Shown: piece by piece, positions 47,656 through 57,138 of the stretch
Position numbering within the stretch: the stretch's first letter is position 1
Layout: every line of letters starts with the position of its first letter
Origin: Alphaproteobacteria bacterium
GTDB lineage: Bacteria; Pseudomonadota; Alphaproteobacteria; Sphingomonadales; Emcibacteraceae
DNA length: 64,000 bases
Reading direction: 5' to 3'
Assembly (NCBI GenBank): GCA_030428615.1
Contig: JAUIDN010000009.1
Coordinates: 49,766-113,765, forward strand
The notes under the pieces: generated by a model
Told to the model about the DNA's origin: nothing
Database searches by the model: none
The model's input: only the letters and a program-made list of their open reading frames with translations
Translations under genes and position numbers: made by a program

Positions 47656-48471
47656 TTAGGCGCGAAGCTTATAACCACTTTTGAACATTCTGTAACAGGC
47701 CGTCCAAAGTACGATATTGATACCTAAAATATAAATGACCCCCGTTATCGGATTGGCTTCGGCCTGCCCGGTAAACCCGTAACGAAAACCGTCGATCAGA
47801 TAAAAGAAGGGGTTCACCTGACTGATCTGGTACCAAATGCCACTCAACCGTTCAATCGAATAAAAGGTTCCGGACAAAAATGAAAGCGGCATGATCACAA
47901 AGTTATTGATCGCCGAGGTCTGATCAAATCGCTGTCCCCAAATGCCGGTCATAACGCCAAGCAGTGAGAGCATCATTGCGCCGGAAATCCCGAAATATAA
48001 AATTGCCCAAATATGTGTGAAGTTAACATCTGTCATAAAGCTCATGGCAATCATTACAAAGCAGCCTACCATAACACCGCGTGTAATGCCGCCAAATGCA
48101 TAACCCATCGCGATTTCCTTGGCACCAAGCGGGGCCAGAAGAATATCGACTATGTTTCCCTGCATCTTCGAGCCGATTATAGAAGACGACGTATTGGCGA
48201 AACTGTTTTGAAGAACAGACATAATGATAAGCCCTGGTGCTAAAAATACGGCATAGGGAATATCGCCAACATACCTGCCGCTGCCCCCGAGCGCCAATGT
48301 GAAGATCATCATAAACATCAGCGTGGTGACAACCGGAGCACCAACGGTCTGGCCGAAAACCTTAATATATCTTCTGACTTCCTTTTCATAGAGCGTGCGA
48401 AAACCGGACCAGTTAAATGACCCCATTCTTTTTGATTTAAATTCGCCCACTGACCTATTTTCGTTTGCCAT
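47656..48471 (-). CDS. ABC-2 type transporter permease
   Basis: A 271-residue inner-membrane permease with six predicted helices (for example VTTLMFMMIFTLAL, GAMMLSLLGVMTGIW, IYILGINIVLWTACY) and the ABC-2 signature region NNFVIMPLSFLSGTFYSIERL. It resembles permeases of multidrug or polysaccharide exporters. No ATPase gene adjoins it here, so its partner must be encoded elsewhere. It is divergent from gcrA. Confidence 0.87.
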   Translation of the reverse strand: MANENRSVGEFKSKRMGSFNWSGFRTLYEKEVRRYIKVFGQTVGAPVVTTLMFMMIFTLALGGSGRYVGDIPYAVFLAPGLIIMSVLQNSFANTSSSIIGSKMQGNIVDILLAPLGAKEIAMGYAFGGITRGVMVGCFVMIAMSFMTDVNFTHIWAILYFGISGAMMLSLLGVMTGIWGQRFDQTSAINNFVIMPLSFLSGTFYSIERLSGIWYQISQVNPFFYLIDGFRYGFTGQAEANPITGVIYILGINIVLWTACYRMFKSGYKLRA

Positions 48472-48643
48472 GTCCTGAACCCGTAAATAATAAAGATTAT
48501 CTTATAGGATAAAATCCACTTTGATCGCAATCTCAACTTGACGTTTTTTATATGCAGGATTAAATAGCTGCAAATTTTATGGTATCGGCACTAAAATATG
48601 TTATATATGTGCAGCAGTGCGAAATTGATTATGAGGACTTGAT

Positions 48644-49102
48644 ATGGCTTGGACAGAAGAACGCGTAGAAAAACTCCGTGAGTTATGGGATAAAGGATTA
48701 AGCGCGAGCCAAATAGCCAAAGAACTTGCCGAAGGCGTAACCCGCAATGCGGTTATTGGTAAAGCTCATCGAATGGGGCTAGCGTCGCGTCCGTCACCAG
48801 TAAAGTCCGACCCTGCTAAACGTGCTGCCGCGACGGCCAAGAAAAAAGCCGCGCCGAAGAAAGAACCCACCAAGACGGCGAGTCCGGCAACAGGAAAGGT
48901 AACGATCCTTGATCTGACAGAAAGCATGTGCAAGTGGCCAATCGGACACCCCGGAGAACCAGATTTTCATTTTTGTGGCAAACCCTCCCAGCCGGCGTTT
49001 CCATATTGTGCAAACCACTGTATAGAGGCTTATCAGGTTCAGCAGCCAAGAAGAACCAGACGAAATACCCGTCGTCGCATAATGGCAACACCGGTTAAAT
49101 AA
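48644..49102 (+). CDS. gcrA: Cell-cycle regulator GcrA
   Basis: A 152-residue sigma70-interacting factor that, in Caulobacter, activates genes with methylated GANTC promoters. The N-terminal helix-turn-helix is diagnostic (MAWTEERVEKLRELWDKGLS, then ITRNAVIGKAHRMGL-like with V at the first position), and the C-terminal RNA-polymerase-binding part has MCKWPIGHPGEPDFHFCG and YCANHC. No GANTC site is seen in its own 170-base upstream region. Location next to argD-argF-hslO matches other alphaproteobacteria. Confidence 0.95.
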   Translation: MAWTEERVEKLRELWDKGLSASQIAKELAEGVTRNAVIGKAHRMGLASRPSPVKSDPAKRAAATAKKKAAPKKEPTKTASPATGKVTILDLTESMCKWPIGHPGEPDFHFCGKPSQPAFPYCANHCIEAYQVQQPRRTRRNTRRRIMATPVK

Positions 49103-49197
49103 CCATCCCTTTTGTTTTTCATTTGAGTTTGCAAAGATGTCCCTGTCGTATTAAGGTCTCTTTTGAACAAAATGGGAAATTAGCAAAGGGAAGATTA

Positions 49198-50937
49198 ATG
49201 CAGAAATTATTTAAATTTATACTGATTACGATGCATGTTGTTGCGTTCACCGCTATACATGCACGTGCGCAGGATGAATACCAATTACCGAATTATAGTT
49301 CACGGGACGGCTTTGTTCCTGTTGTCGGTAAGAACGGCATGGTAAGTGTTCGCGAAACGATCGCAGCAAAAATTGGTGCCGAGATCCTTGAAAAAGGTGG
49401 TAACGCCGTTGACGCTGCGGCGGCCATCGGGTTTGCGCTAGCCGTAACTTATCCGCAGGCGGGTAATATTGGCGGCGGCGGATTTATGGTTGTCCATTTA
49501 GCGGACAAAAATGAAACTGTTGCAATTGATTATCGTGAAATGTCAGCAGGGAAGGCGCGCCATGACCTTTATGTTGTTGATGATAAAGTAGACCAGAAAC
49601 TCGCTAAATACAGCCGTCAATCATCGGGCGTACCGGGCACCGTTGCGGGCATGGCGCTTGCGATTGAAAAATATGGTACTATGAGCCTTCAAGACGTGCT
49701 TGAGCCTGCTTATAGGCTAGCGAAAGACGGATTTGAAGTTTATACGCAACTGGAAATGTCACTTGCCAGAAGTAAGGAGCGTCTTGGTGCAGACCCGGCC
49801 GCTGCGAAGGTATTTTATAAAGCTGATGGAAGCAATTACAGAACGGGTGAGATTTTAAAACAGGAAGACCTTGCCTGGTCCTTAAAACAGATCATGGATA
49901 ATGGCACGGATGCTTTTTATAAGGGTGAAATCGCCGAAAGAATTGCTGCTGATATGGCTGCAAATGATGGTTTGATTACAATGGATGATATGGCCGCTTA
50001 TAAAGTGTATGAGCGCGAACCGGTAATGGGTACCTACAAGGGATATACAATCGCAACGATGCCACCACCATCATCCGGTGGAATGCATATGATCCAAATG
50101 ATGAATATGCTTGAAAATGATGATTTGAAATCCAAAGGTCACAACAGTGCGGCGACACTTCATCTTTATATTGAAAGTATGCGTCAGGCTTATGCGGATC
50201 GCAGTCTTTATGCAGGCGATCCGTCTTTCTTTGATATTCCAGTCGATAAGATTATCGATAAAGAATACGCAGCCGAAATTCGTGCACGCATCCCAATGGA
50301 TCGGGCCCGCGACAGTTCGGAAGTGGCACCAACAAAAAATCTGGCCTATGAAAGCCCTGAAACAACACATTTTTCTGTGATGGACAAATATGGCAACGCG
50401 GTCAGCAATACATATACCCTGAATTTTGGTTTCGGTAATGGTATCATGGCGGCAAATACGGGAATTCTTCTGAATAACGAACTTGATGATTTCGATCATG
50501 AGCCCTACAAGCCGGATGCAAATGGTAACATCAGTGGTAAGGCAAACGCACAGGAACCACATAAACGTCCCCGTTCATCCATGACCCCGACAATTGTGTT
50601 TAAGGATGATAAGCCTTTCCTTATTACCGGTAGCCCGGGTGGCGGAACAATCATCAATACCGTATTTCAAACGGTGATGAACGTTCTTGAGTTTGATATG
50701 AATGTCGCTGCTGCGTCCAGTAAACCAAGGATAAACCATCAGTGGATGCCGGATATGACAACCATTGAAAGCGGTGTCAGTCAGGATACATTGAATATTC
50801 TTAAAGACATGGGCCATAAGTTCAATTACGGAAGCAGGACACTCGGAAGTACTAATTCGATTGTTTATCGGGATGGGTATTTTTATGGTGCACATGACCC
50901 AAGAAGTATGAATGCCGCGACAATTGGCATAAATTAA
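49198..50937 (+). CDS. Exported gamma-glutamyltranspeptidase, copy 1
   Basis: A 579-residue periplasmic enzyme that cleaves gamma-glutamyl bonds such as those of glutathione. Signal peptide MQKLFKFILITMHVVAFTAI with cleavage near ARAQ. It is an autoprocessing N-terminal nucleophile hydrolase: the cleavage site is ESPE before TTHFSV, making Thr389 the nucleophile (E. coli Thr391). NNELDDFD and GSPGGGTIINT complete the site. ATG 49198 is chosen for its AAAGGGAAG site; the frame opens at 49123. First of three tandem paralogues. Confidence 0.95.
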   Translation: MQKLFKFILITMHVVAFTAIHARAQDEYQLPNYSSRDGFVPVVGKNGMVSVRETIAAKIGAEILEKGGNAVDAAAAIGFALAVTYPQAGNIGGGGFMVVHLADKNETVAIDYREMSAGKARHDLYVVDDKVDQKLAKYSRQSSGVPGTVAGMALAIEKYGTMSLQDVLEPAYRLAKDGFEVYTQLEMSLARSKERLGADPAAAKVFYKADGSNYRTGEILKQEDLAWSLKQIMDNGTDAFYKGEIAERIAADMAANDGLITMDDMAAYKVYEREPVMGTYKGYTIATMPPPSSGGMHMIQMMNMLENDDLKSKGHNSAATLHLYIESMRQAYADRSLYAGDPSFFDIPVDKIIDKEYAAEIRARIPMDRARDSSEVAPTKNLAYESPETTHFSVMDKYGNAVSNTYTLNFGFGNGIMAANTGILLNNELDDFDHEPYKPDANGNISGKANAQEPHKRPRSSMTPTIVFKDDKPFLITGSPGGGTIINTVFQTVMNVLEFDMNVAAASSKPRINHQWMPDMTTIESGVSQDTLNILKDMGHKFNYGSRTLGSTNSIVYRDGYFYGAHDPRSMNAATIGIN

Positions 50938-50956
50938 TATTTTAAACAGCAAACTT

Positions 50957-50987
50957 AAAAAGGCGGGACACTAAGCCCGCCTTTTTT
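50957..50987 (+). terminator. Intrinsic terminator after GGT copy 1
   Basis: Stem AAAAGGCGGG / CCCGCCTTTTTT with an 8-base loop and a T-run, so copy 1 and copy 2 are separately transcribed, at least in part. Confidence 0.85.
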
Positions 50988-51045
50988 ATTGGCAATATTC
51001 CCTGTTTTGGATAAGCTTTGAAAGAATATGATGGGAGAACGAAAA

Positions 51046-52803
51046 ATGGTCGTAATGATGAAACGGGCAGTGAATCTGTTTATAATTTGGGCTTGTTCGT
51101 GGGCCACTCTCGCCGCGCAGAGTAATAATTTACCGGAATTTGATGCGGCGGACGGTTTTGTGCCCGTGATCGGTGAAAAGGGGATGGTAAGTAGCCGGCA
51201 TATGATTGCAACGAAAGTTGGTGCGGACATTCTTGAAAAAGGCGGCAATGCGATTGATGCTGCGGCGGCCGTTGCTTTTGCACTTGCGGTGGTGCATCCT
51301 GAGGCCGGTAATATCGGCGGGGGCGGTTTCATGGTTGTCCATATTGCGGACGAAAATAGAACAACTACGATCGATTATCGCGAATATGCCGCCGCGAAAG
51401 CAACACATGATCTTTATGTTGTGGATGGTAAAGTTGACCCGTTTTTATCATTTGAAAGCCGGAAATCGGTTGGCGTACCGGGCACCGTCGCGGGGATGGC
51501 GATGGCGGTTGAAAAATATGGTACCATGTCACTTGCAGAAGTGATCGAACCGGCCTATCTGCTCGCGAAAGAAGGGTTTGAGGTTGGCAGGCATCTTGAG
51601 CGGACATTCGCGACGCACAAAGAAAAGCTGATGGCGGCACCGGAAACCCGGGCCGTATATTTCAAATCGGATGGCAGTAGTTACAGATTTGGTGATACGC
51701 TTGTTCAGGCTGATCTGGCGGGCTCGCTAAAAGCGATTATGGAAGGTGGGCCGGACGCTTTCTATAAAGGGGAAATCGCTAGAAAAATTGTTACCGATCA
51801 GGAAAAGTACGATGGCATTATCACCATGAAAGATATGGCTGATTATGAACCGATAGAGCGCGAGCCCGTTTTTGGTACCTATAAAGGCTACAAGATAGCC
51901 GCGATGCCGCCACCGTCTTCTGGTGGTGTCCATGTTGTTCAGATGCTCAACATGCTTGAAGATGATGATATAAAATCGAAGGGACATAATAGTGCGGCGA
52001 CCCTTCATCTTTATATTGAAGCCATGCGGCAGGCTTATGCGGACAGAAGTCTCTATACGGGTGACCCTGCGTTTTTTGATGTGCCGGTTGCAAAACTTAC
52101 CGATAAGAATTATGCGAAGGAAATGCGCGCGCGAATTCCGCTTGACCGGGCCAGAAAATCGGCCGAAGTGGCACCGACAAAAGGGTTGAATACGGAAAGC
52201 CCGCAAACCACCCATTTTTCGGTAATGGACCAGTGGGGCAATGCGGTCAGCAACACATATACGGTTAATTACGGTTTTTATATGGGAATGATGGCCGGCG
52301 GGACCGGCATAGTGTTGAATAATGAAATGGATGATTTTGATCACCTGCCGTATGAGCCCGATATCAATGGCAACATCAGCGGAAAGGCAAACGCGCAGGA
52401 GCCACGAAAGCGTCCCAGGTCATCTATGACGCCGACGATTGTCCTTAAGGACGATGTTCCATTTTTGCTAACCGGTAGTCCCGGAAGCTCAACGATCATT
52501 AATACGGTTTTTCAAACGATTATGAACGTTATTGAATTTGATATGAATGTGGCAGCGGCCAGCAGCAAAGGCAGAATTCATCATCAATGGATGCCGGATG
52601 AAGTGCTGGTTGAAAACAGCATTAATGCTGATACGATCAATATTCTGAAAAATATGGGCCATAATATAAAAATGAGGTCAGAAGGAAATGTTTACGGTTT
52701 TCGCACTCTCGGTGAAACGGCCAGTATCGTTTACCGTGACGGGTACTATTACGGTGCTCATGACCCACGTAATATGGACGCTGGCACATTGGGCATAAAT
52801 TAA
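51046..52803 (+). CDS. Exported gamma-glutamyltranspeptidase, copy 2
   Basis: A 585-residue paralogue of copy 1. Signal peptide: MKRAVNLFIIWACSWATLAA. The autoprocessing Thr388 lies in SPQTTHFSVMD, with NNEMDDFD and a variant oxyanion loop GSPGSSTIINT, where copy 1 has GSPGGGT. ATG 51046 has GGGAG eight bases upstream; ATG 51028 is an alternative. A short insert near the C-terminus (KMRSEGNVYGFRTL) distinguishes it. No clear terminator follows, so copy 3 may be co-transcribed. Confidence 0.95.
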   Translation: MVVMMKRAVNLFIIWACSWATLAAQSNNLPEFDAADGFVPVIGEKGMVSSRHMIATKVGADILEKGGNAIDAAAAVAFALAVVHPEAGNIGGGGFMVVHIADENRTTTIDYREYAAAKATHDLYVVDGKVDPFLSFESRKSVGVPGTVAGMAMAVEKYGTMSLAEVIEPAYLLAKEGFEVGRHLERTFATHKEKLMAAPETRAVYFKSDGSSYRFGDTLVQADLAGSLKAIMEGGPDAFYKGEIARKIVTDQEKYDGIITMKDMADYEPIEREPVFGTYKGYKIAAMPPPSSGGVHVVQMLNMLEDDDIKSKGHNSAATLHLYIEAMRQAYADRSLYTGDPAFFDVPVAKLTDKNYAKEMRARIPLDRARKSAEVAPTKGLNTESPQTTHFSVMDQWGNAVSNTYTVNYGFYMGMMAGGTGIVLNNEMDDFDHLPYEPDINGNISGKANAQEPRKRPRSSMTPTIVLKDDVPFLLTGSPGSSTIINTVFQTIMNVIEFDMNVAAASSKGRIHHQWMPDEVLVENSINADTINILKNMGHNIKMRSEGNVYGFRTLGETASIVYRDGYYYGAHDPRNMDAGTLGIN

Positions 52804-52907
52804 TTGAATTCTTATTTGCAACGCAGCCTGGCCACCCTTTTTTTTGATTTGCAGAATCATTTTATCGGTGTAGGTTGTTTTCACTGAACACATTGAAAGA
52901 GAAACAA

Positions 52908-54659
52908 ATGAAATTAAAAGTCTTAGTTTTAATTACAAGCATCATCAGCTTCTGCGTCAGCCCGGCGCTGGCACAGATGGGAGACAGCAATTCCGCTGCA
53001 AATACACCGCGCCTTAATACAACGGATCGGTTTGTGCCGGTTATCGGCCGGGCCGGTATGGTGACATCGCGGGAGAAAATGGCATCGCAGGTCGGTGCGG
53101 ATATCCTTAAAAAAGGTGGTAACGCGGTTGACGCGGCGGTGGCCGTTGGCTTTGCTCTTGCTGTGACATACCCGCAGGCTGGTAACATTGGCGGTGGTGG
53201 CTTTATGGTTATCCATCTGGCAGATGAAAATAAATCAATCGCTATTGATTACCGCGAAATGGCGCCATCCGCTGCGCACCGGGACATGTACCTGAACGAA
53301 GATGGTTCGGTTGATAACGACCGTTCGAAATATACCGCGAAAGCATCCGGCGTGCCGGGGACAGTGGCCGGCATGATCCATGCGCTTGAGAATTACGGTA
53401 CCATGTCACTGAAAGAAGTGATGCAGCCAGCCTATGATCTCGCGAATGATGGTTTTCCAATGTACAACTATCTTCAGAGTTCGCTGAATAACCGTAGGGA
53501 ACGCCTGATGGAAAATGAGGCCGCGGCAAAGGTCTTTTATAAGGCCGATGGTTCTTCCTATAATTACGGTGAAATTTTAAAACAAAAGGATCTTGCCTGG
53601 TCGTTAAAGCAAATTATGGATGGCGGCAAGGATGCTTTTTATAAAGGTGAAATTGCCCGTCGTATCGTCGCGGATCAGGCCGCCCATGACGGTCTTATCA
53701 CAATGGAAGACATGGCCAACTATGTTGCGCTTGAACGCCCCGCTATCGTTGGTGACTATAAGGGGTATAAGGTAGTGACGATGCCACCACCATCATCGGG
53801 AGGTGTTCATCTGATACAGATTATGAATATGCTTGAAAATGATGACCTTAAATCAAAAGGTCATAATACCGCGGCGACACTCCATCTTTATATTGAAGCC
53901 ATGCGTCAGGCATATGCGGACCGCAGTAAATATCTGGGGGATCCTGATTTTGCTGATGTTCCTGTGGAGGAACTGACCAGCAAGGAATATGCAAAACTTA
54001 TCCGCGCGCAAATTCCTGCGGATAAGGCCCGCCGTTCGACCGACATTGCGCCAGCGCTTAACCTTCTTGTGGAAAGCCCGGATACGACCCATTTTTCCGT
54101 GATGGATCGGGATGGCAACGCGGTTAGCAACACATACACCCTTAATTTCAGTTACGGAAACCATATGATGGCGGCCGGGACCGGTATAATGATGAATAAC
54201 GAAATGGACGATTTTTCCGCAAAGCCGGGTACACCGAACGGTTATGGTCTTATTGGCGGCGAAGCCAATTCGGTACAGCCACGCAAACGTCCGCTTTCAT
54301 CAATGACACCGACAATTGTCTTAAAAGACGACAAGCCGTTCTTTGTCACCGGTAGCCCGGGGGGCAGCACGATTATCACCACAGTGCTTCAGTCGGTATT
54401 TAATGTACTTGAATTTGATATGAATGCGATGCATGCGCTTGCCGCGCCGCGCATTCACCATCAATGGCTTCCGGATGCTGTTATGATTGAAGAAGGGGTC
54501 AGCAAAGACACAAAAGATATTCTTGCAAACATGGGGCATATTATTGCACCGATGCAGTTCACCCTTGGCAGCCTGAGTACCATTATGTACCGGGACGGTA
54601 TTTTTTACGGCGCGGCCGATATCCGCAGCATGGATGCGGCCGCCATCGGGATTGACTAG
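52908..54659 (+). CDS. Exported gamma-glutamyltranspeptidase, copy 3
   Basis: A 583-residue paralogue. Signal peptide MKLKVLVLITSIISFCVSPA with cleavage near ALAQ. Nucleophile Thr393 in SPDTTHFSVMD; NNEMDDFS and GSPGGSTIITT follow. The lid region (AKPGTPNGYGLIGGEANS) differs from copies 1 and 2, hinting at different acceptor use. The ATG at 52908 follows AAAGAGA; the frame opens at 52875. The gene ends at a strong hairpin. Confidence 0.95.
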   Translation: MKLKVLVLITSIISFCVSPALAQMGDSNSAANTPRLNTTDRFVPVIGRAGMVTSREKMASQVGADILKKGGNAVDAAVAVGFALAVTYPQAGNIGGGGFMVIHLADENKSIAIDYREMAPSAAHRDMYLNEDGSVDNDRSKYTAKASGVPGTVAGMIHALENYGTMSLKEVMQPAYDLANDGFPMYNYLQSSLNNRRERLMENEAAAKVFYKADGSSYNYGEILKQKDLAWSLKQIMDGGKDAFYKGEIARRIVADQAAHDGLITMEDMANYVALERPAIVGDYKGYKVVTMPPPSSGGVHLIQIMNMLENDDLKSKGHNTAATLHLYIEAMRQAYADRSKYLGDPDFADVPVEELTSKEYAKLIRAQIPADKARRSTDIAPALNLLVESPDTTHFSVMDRDGNAVSNTYTLNFSYGNHMMAAGTGIMMNNEMDDFSAKPGTPNGYGLIGGEANSVQPRKRPLSSMTPTIVLKDDKPFFVTGSPGGSTIITTVLQSVFNVLEFDMNAMHALAAPRIHHQWLPDAVMIEEGVSKDTKDILANMGHIIAPMQFTLGSLSTIMYRDGIFYGAADIRSMDAAAIGID

Positions 54660-54684
54660 TTTTTCCAAAAAATAAATGAATGAC

Positions 54685-54712
54685 AAAAGGCGGCTTCTTG
54701 GCCGCCTTTTTT
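54685..54712 (+). terminator. Intrinsic terminator after GGT copy 3
   Basis: Stem AAAAGGCGGC (54685-54694) / GCCGCCTTTT (54701-54710) with a six-base loop and T-run. Confidence 0.88.
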
Positions 54713-54849
54713 GCGCTGTAGTTTTGGAGAACAAGTGAATAATTGTTGGGTTATGTTTGAAATGTTTAAGTGATATAATCATTAAACAAGATATCAGACA
54801 AGAAATTTGCAACAAATAGCTAAGGTGACAAGGTCGGCAGGACAACAAA

Positions 54850-56922
54850 ATGATTAAGCTTACTGTTAATGGCAGAAATGTCGAATTGGATGATGGCTCG
54901 ACATTGCTTGATGCGGCCAAAGTGGCGGGCGTGTATATTCCTACACTCTGTTACTATCCTCGATTGCCGAGCCATGCTGTGTGCCGAATGTGTCTCGTGA
55001 ATGTTAATGGTAAAGCCAAACCAGAACCTGCCTGTATTACTAAAGCAAACGAAGGCGATGTCATAGAAACAGATTCGATAGACCTGCAAGAATTTCGTAA
55101 GACGGATGCGCAATGGTTGCTTGCACGTCACCCGAATGACTGCATACGGTGTGAAGTCAACGGCTCTTGTCAGTTACAGAATTTTGTTAATGAGTATCAA
55201 TTGGAGGATAGTTGGGAAAAGGTTCAGATAGGATCGTCAGACCACCCAGAGCATAGATTGACCGACCACACATCACCGAGCATCTGGCGTGACCTGTCGA
55301 AATGTATTGAATGTGGCTTGTGCGCAGAAGCGTGTGGTGAGCCGGGGCAACAACAATACGTGATTGGATTTGCAGAGCGTAGTTCAGACCGTTTGCCCGT
55401 CACCGTTTTTGATAAATCTCTCGCTGAAACAAAGTGTATCTCCTGTGGCCAATGTACACTTGTTTGCCCAGTTGGTGCTTTGATAGAAACGCCACACTGG
55501 CATGATGTCCTTCATACCCTTGATGCGCGCAGAAGAATATCAGCAGTACAGGTTGCGCCTGCAACGCGCATTGCTATTAGTGAAGAGTTCGGAATGAAGC
55601 CCGGCACTGTGAGCACTGGCAGAATGATAAATGCCCTACGACAATTGGGTTTTGATTATGTATTTGATACCAATTTTGCGGCTGATTTGACGATCATGGA
55701 GGAAGGAACAGAGTTTCTTACTCGTCTCAAAAACCAAAATCAGTTGCCGCTTTTTACTTCCTGCTGTCCGGGATGGGTGAATTGGGTTGAGATCAATAGA
55801 CCTGATCTTCTGCCACACCTGAGTACAACCAAATCACCACAACAAATGCACGGTGCCCTCACGAAACGCGGTTCCTTTGCTCGTACACTCGGTTCTGACT
55901 TTGCAGAGGGCGAGACTGAACCCTACGTCGTTAGTATTATGCCTTGTGCGGCCAAGAAAGATGAGGCTGTTCGCCCTGGTTTATCAGGAGATGTCGACCA
56001 TGTTCTCACAACGCGCGAACTGGCCAGAATGATCAAGGCGCGGGGTATCGCATTTAGCACATTATCGGAAGTCGGTGATTTCGATAATCCACTTGGTGAA
56101 AGCACGGGTGCGGGACAGATTTTTGGTGCGTCGGGCGGGGTCATGGAAGCTGTTGTGCGTACGGCATCCCATTTTATCGGTGAGGAAAATTCGCTTCCGT
56201 TGGAATGGCATCAGCTTCGCGGTGTTAGCACGGGAGTAAAAACAGCAGAGATTCCCGGTATAGGTAAAGTCGCCATATGCAATGGTATTGCAAATGCACA
56301 ACGTATGCTGGAGACGGAAACATGGCGAGATGAATTCGTCGCTATTGAAGTTATGGCATGTGTTGGTGGATGTCTGGGCGGTGGTGGTGAACCAAAATCA
56401 ATGGATCCGCTCGTGTTGGAGAAGCGCATGCAGGCGGTTTATGAGATCGACGAACATGCCCCGCGACGACGCTCATATGAAAATCAGGATGTTCAAAAAT
56501 TATATGCTACAGAATTGGGAGAACCGAATTCCGCTCAGGCACACGCATTGCTTCACACGAGTTATGCTGCCCGAAATTCCAAAAGGCTGCTTTTGATGCG
56601 TTTCCTCGATTGTGTTGATAGACGAGATGGTGACAGCGCAGCTGGTCTGTTTCATCCGGACGCACTGTGGTCAACTGCTTCACCTTTTGGTGACATACAA
56701 GGGGCTTCGGATATTAAGGCATTAATCAATACGCGCTTGCCACCGCGCAAATATGGTCCGGAATATGCGCGACATCGGATGGAATCCGTTGCGGATATTA
56801 ACGATCTCACTGTTGTGACGCCCACGAACGAGCGGTGTCGTTTTAGTATGGAGATAGAACCCCAAACTGGAGGTCATCAATCCAAAATGGTAATCAGAAA
56901 ACTTGTGCGGGAACTTCTATAA
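54850..56922 (+). CDS. CpI-like [FeFe]-hydrogenase with extra C-terminal NTF2/SnoaL-like domain
   Basis: A 690-residue M3-type [FeFe]-hydrogenase. In order: plant-type 2Fe-2S (Cys34, 45, 48, 62), His-ligated 4Fe-4S (HPNDCIRCEVNGSC, 94-107), two 4Fe-4S clusters (CIECGLCAEAC, CISCGQCTLVC), then the H-cluster domain with L1 TSCCPGW (303-309), L2 MPCAAKKDEA (364-373) and L3 EVMACVGGCLGGGGEP (500-515). Ligand cysteines 306, 366, 504 and 508 and the proton-relay Cys305 are all kept, close to CpI numbering. The usual small-subunit end (AHALLHTSY) is followed by 113 residues (578-690) resembling a SnoaL/NTF2 fold. Cytoplasmic, no signal. Maturases are not in the window. Confidence 0.9.
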   Translation: MIKLTVNGRNVELDDGSTLLDAAKVAGVYIPTLCYYPRLPSHAVCRMCLVNVNGKAKPEPACITKANEGDVIETDSIDLQEFRKTDAQWLLARHPNDCIRCEVNGSCQLQNFVNEYQLEDSWEKVQIGSSDHPEHRLTDHTSPSIWRDLSKCIECGLCAEACGEPGQQQYVIGFAERSSDRLPVTVFDKSLAETKCISCGQCTLVCPVGALIETPHWHDVLHTLDARRRISAVQVAPATRIAISEEFGMKPGTVSTGRMINALRQLGFDYVFDTNFAADLTIMEEGTEFLTRLKNQNQLPLFTSCCPGWVNWVEINRPDLLPHLSTTKSPQQMHGALTKRGSFARTLGSDFAEGETEPYVVSIMPCAAKKDEAVRPGLSGDVDHVLTTRELARMIKARGIAFSTLSEVGDFDNPLGESTGAGQIFGASGGVMEAVVRTASHFIGEENSLPLEWHQLRGVSTGVKTAEIPGIGKVAICNGIANAQRMLETETWRDEFVAIEVMACVGGCLGGGGEPKSMDPLVLEKRMQAVYEIDEHAPRRRSYENQDVQKLYATELGEPNSAQAHALLHTSYAARNSKRLLLMRFLDCVDRRDGDSAAGLFHPDALWSTASPFGDIQGASDIKALINTRLPPRKYGPEYARHRMESVADINDLTVVTPTNERCRFSMEIEPQTGGHQSKMVIRKLVRELL

Positions 56923-56937
56923 ACGAATTTATTTGTG

Positions 56938-56960
56938 TGTCCGCTTTGAGCCGGAAAGGA
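56938..56960. repeat. REP-like palindromic repeat, copy a (degenerate)
   Basis: TGTCCGCTTTGAGCCGGAAA begins 16 bases after the hydrogenase stop. It matches the left arm and centre of the consensus TGTCCGCTTTGGGTCGGAAG seen in full at 61142-61168; the right arm has decayed. Confidence 0.6.
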
Positions 56961-57138
56961 TTATACAGTAATTTATTTAAAATCTACGGAAACTGACTGT
57001 GCGCATCGCGGTAACTTCGGCGCATAATCCAGATTTAACGGCCATAAATTGTTATTTTGACCGGATCATTTAATTACGATAAGCTCTTTTACCGAAATAA
57101 AATTAAAAAAATAATTTTATCAGAAGGGGAGGTTTATT

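Noticed and set aside
51727..52344. 205-codon open frame on the minus strand
   Set aside because: It is antisense to gamma-glutamyltranspeptidase copy 2; similar shadows occur opposite copies 1 and 3, showing they come from shared codon patterns.
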